Positions 63,991-64,000 of a stretch of DNA of 64,000 nt are shown piece by piece. The translations under genes were made by a program, and so were the position numbers. Numbering within the stretch: the stretch's first letter is position 1; every line of letters starts with the position of its first letter. Origin of the DNA: Colwellia piezophila ATCC BAA-637 (GTDB taxonomy: Bacteria; Pseudomonadota; Gammaproteobacteria; Enterobacterales; Alteromonadaceae); NCBI RefSeq assembly GCF_000378625.1, contig NZ_KB905160.1, positions 743,848 to 807,847 on the forward strand. The letters run 5' to 3'. Under the pieces are notes generated by a model. It searched no databases, was not told where the DNA came from, and worked only from the letters and a program-made list of their open reading frames with translations.

Positions 63991-64000
63991 CTTTATTTTA

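Overview
The window is AT-rich chromosomal DNA of a marine gammaproteobacterium. The house-keeping proteins (GlnS, ProS, IlvI/IlvH, AlaA, YfbR, MltF, DnaK) are of gammaproteobacterial type, and the AT-rich codon use, the many HD-GYP/response-regulator genes and the dispersed palindromic repeats suggest an Alteromonadales member near Colwellia/Thalassotalea. That placement is inference from protein style, not from a search.

Positions 1-23.8 kb hold an exopolysaccharide (EPS) biosynthesis and export region, almost all on the minus strand: a partial glmS, several GT4 glycosyltransferases, an O-antigen-ligase-like protein with a broken C-terminus, a Wzx flippase, a BY-kinase-like ATPase, a Wza-like export protein with six SLBB repeats, an OmpA-like lipoprotein coupled to a STAS protein, a YvcK/CofD protein, an initiating sugar-phosphate transferase, a GT2, a Wzz/EpsB-type protein and small lipoproteins. 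It is interrupted by a membrane EEP-family protein (7.3-8.3 kb) and an FAD monooxygenase with a zinc-finger N-terminus (8.6-10.1 kb). An LruC-domain secreted protein with a lipoprotein partner follows (21.1-23.7 kb). At 24.1-25.6 kb is a sigma54-dependent response regulator, divergent from a receiver protein with a degenerate HD-GYP domain. Sigma54-type -24/-12 elements lie 37-49 bp upstream of several EPS/LruC start codons, with a shared TGCA-rich palindromic element 50-80 bp further upstream. This looks like one regulon run by the 24.1 kb activator.

Positions 27-46 kb are mostly core genes: glnS, an MltF-like transglycosylase with two solute-binding domains, an ilvL-attenuator-ilvI-ilvH operon with three tandem overlapping 40-codon ORFs inserted between ilvI and ilvH, a DUF4136 lipoprotein, an intact HD-GYP response regulator, yfbR, alaA, a GFA-family protein, proS, a pentapeptide-repeat ion channel, a GNAT and an S4 RNA-binding protein. 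Palindromic MITE-like repeats occupy several intergenic gaps.

Positions 46-54 kb hold an accessory plus-strand cluster: an outer-membrane MetA-pathway-type protein, two DUF3604 PHP-like lipoproteins, a HupE/UreJ membrane protein, a parvulin-like protein and a MarC-family protein. Positions 54-64 kb carry a stand-alone dnaK divergent from a Crp/Fnr-type regulator, then a set of outer-membrane and envelope genes (two Omp85-type barrels without POTRA domains, another barrel, a large surface protein and a DUF3313 lipoprotein). The window closes with a tRNA-Val gene behind a consensus sigma70 promoter.
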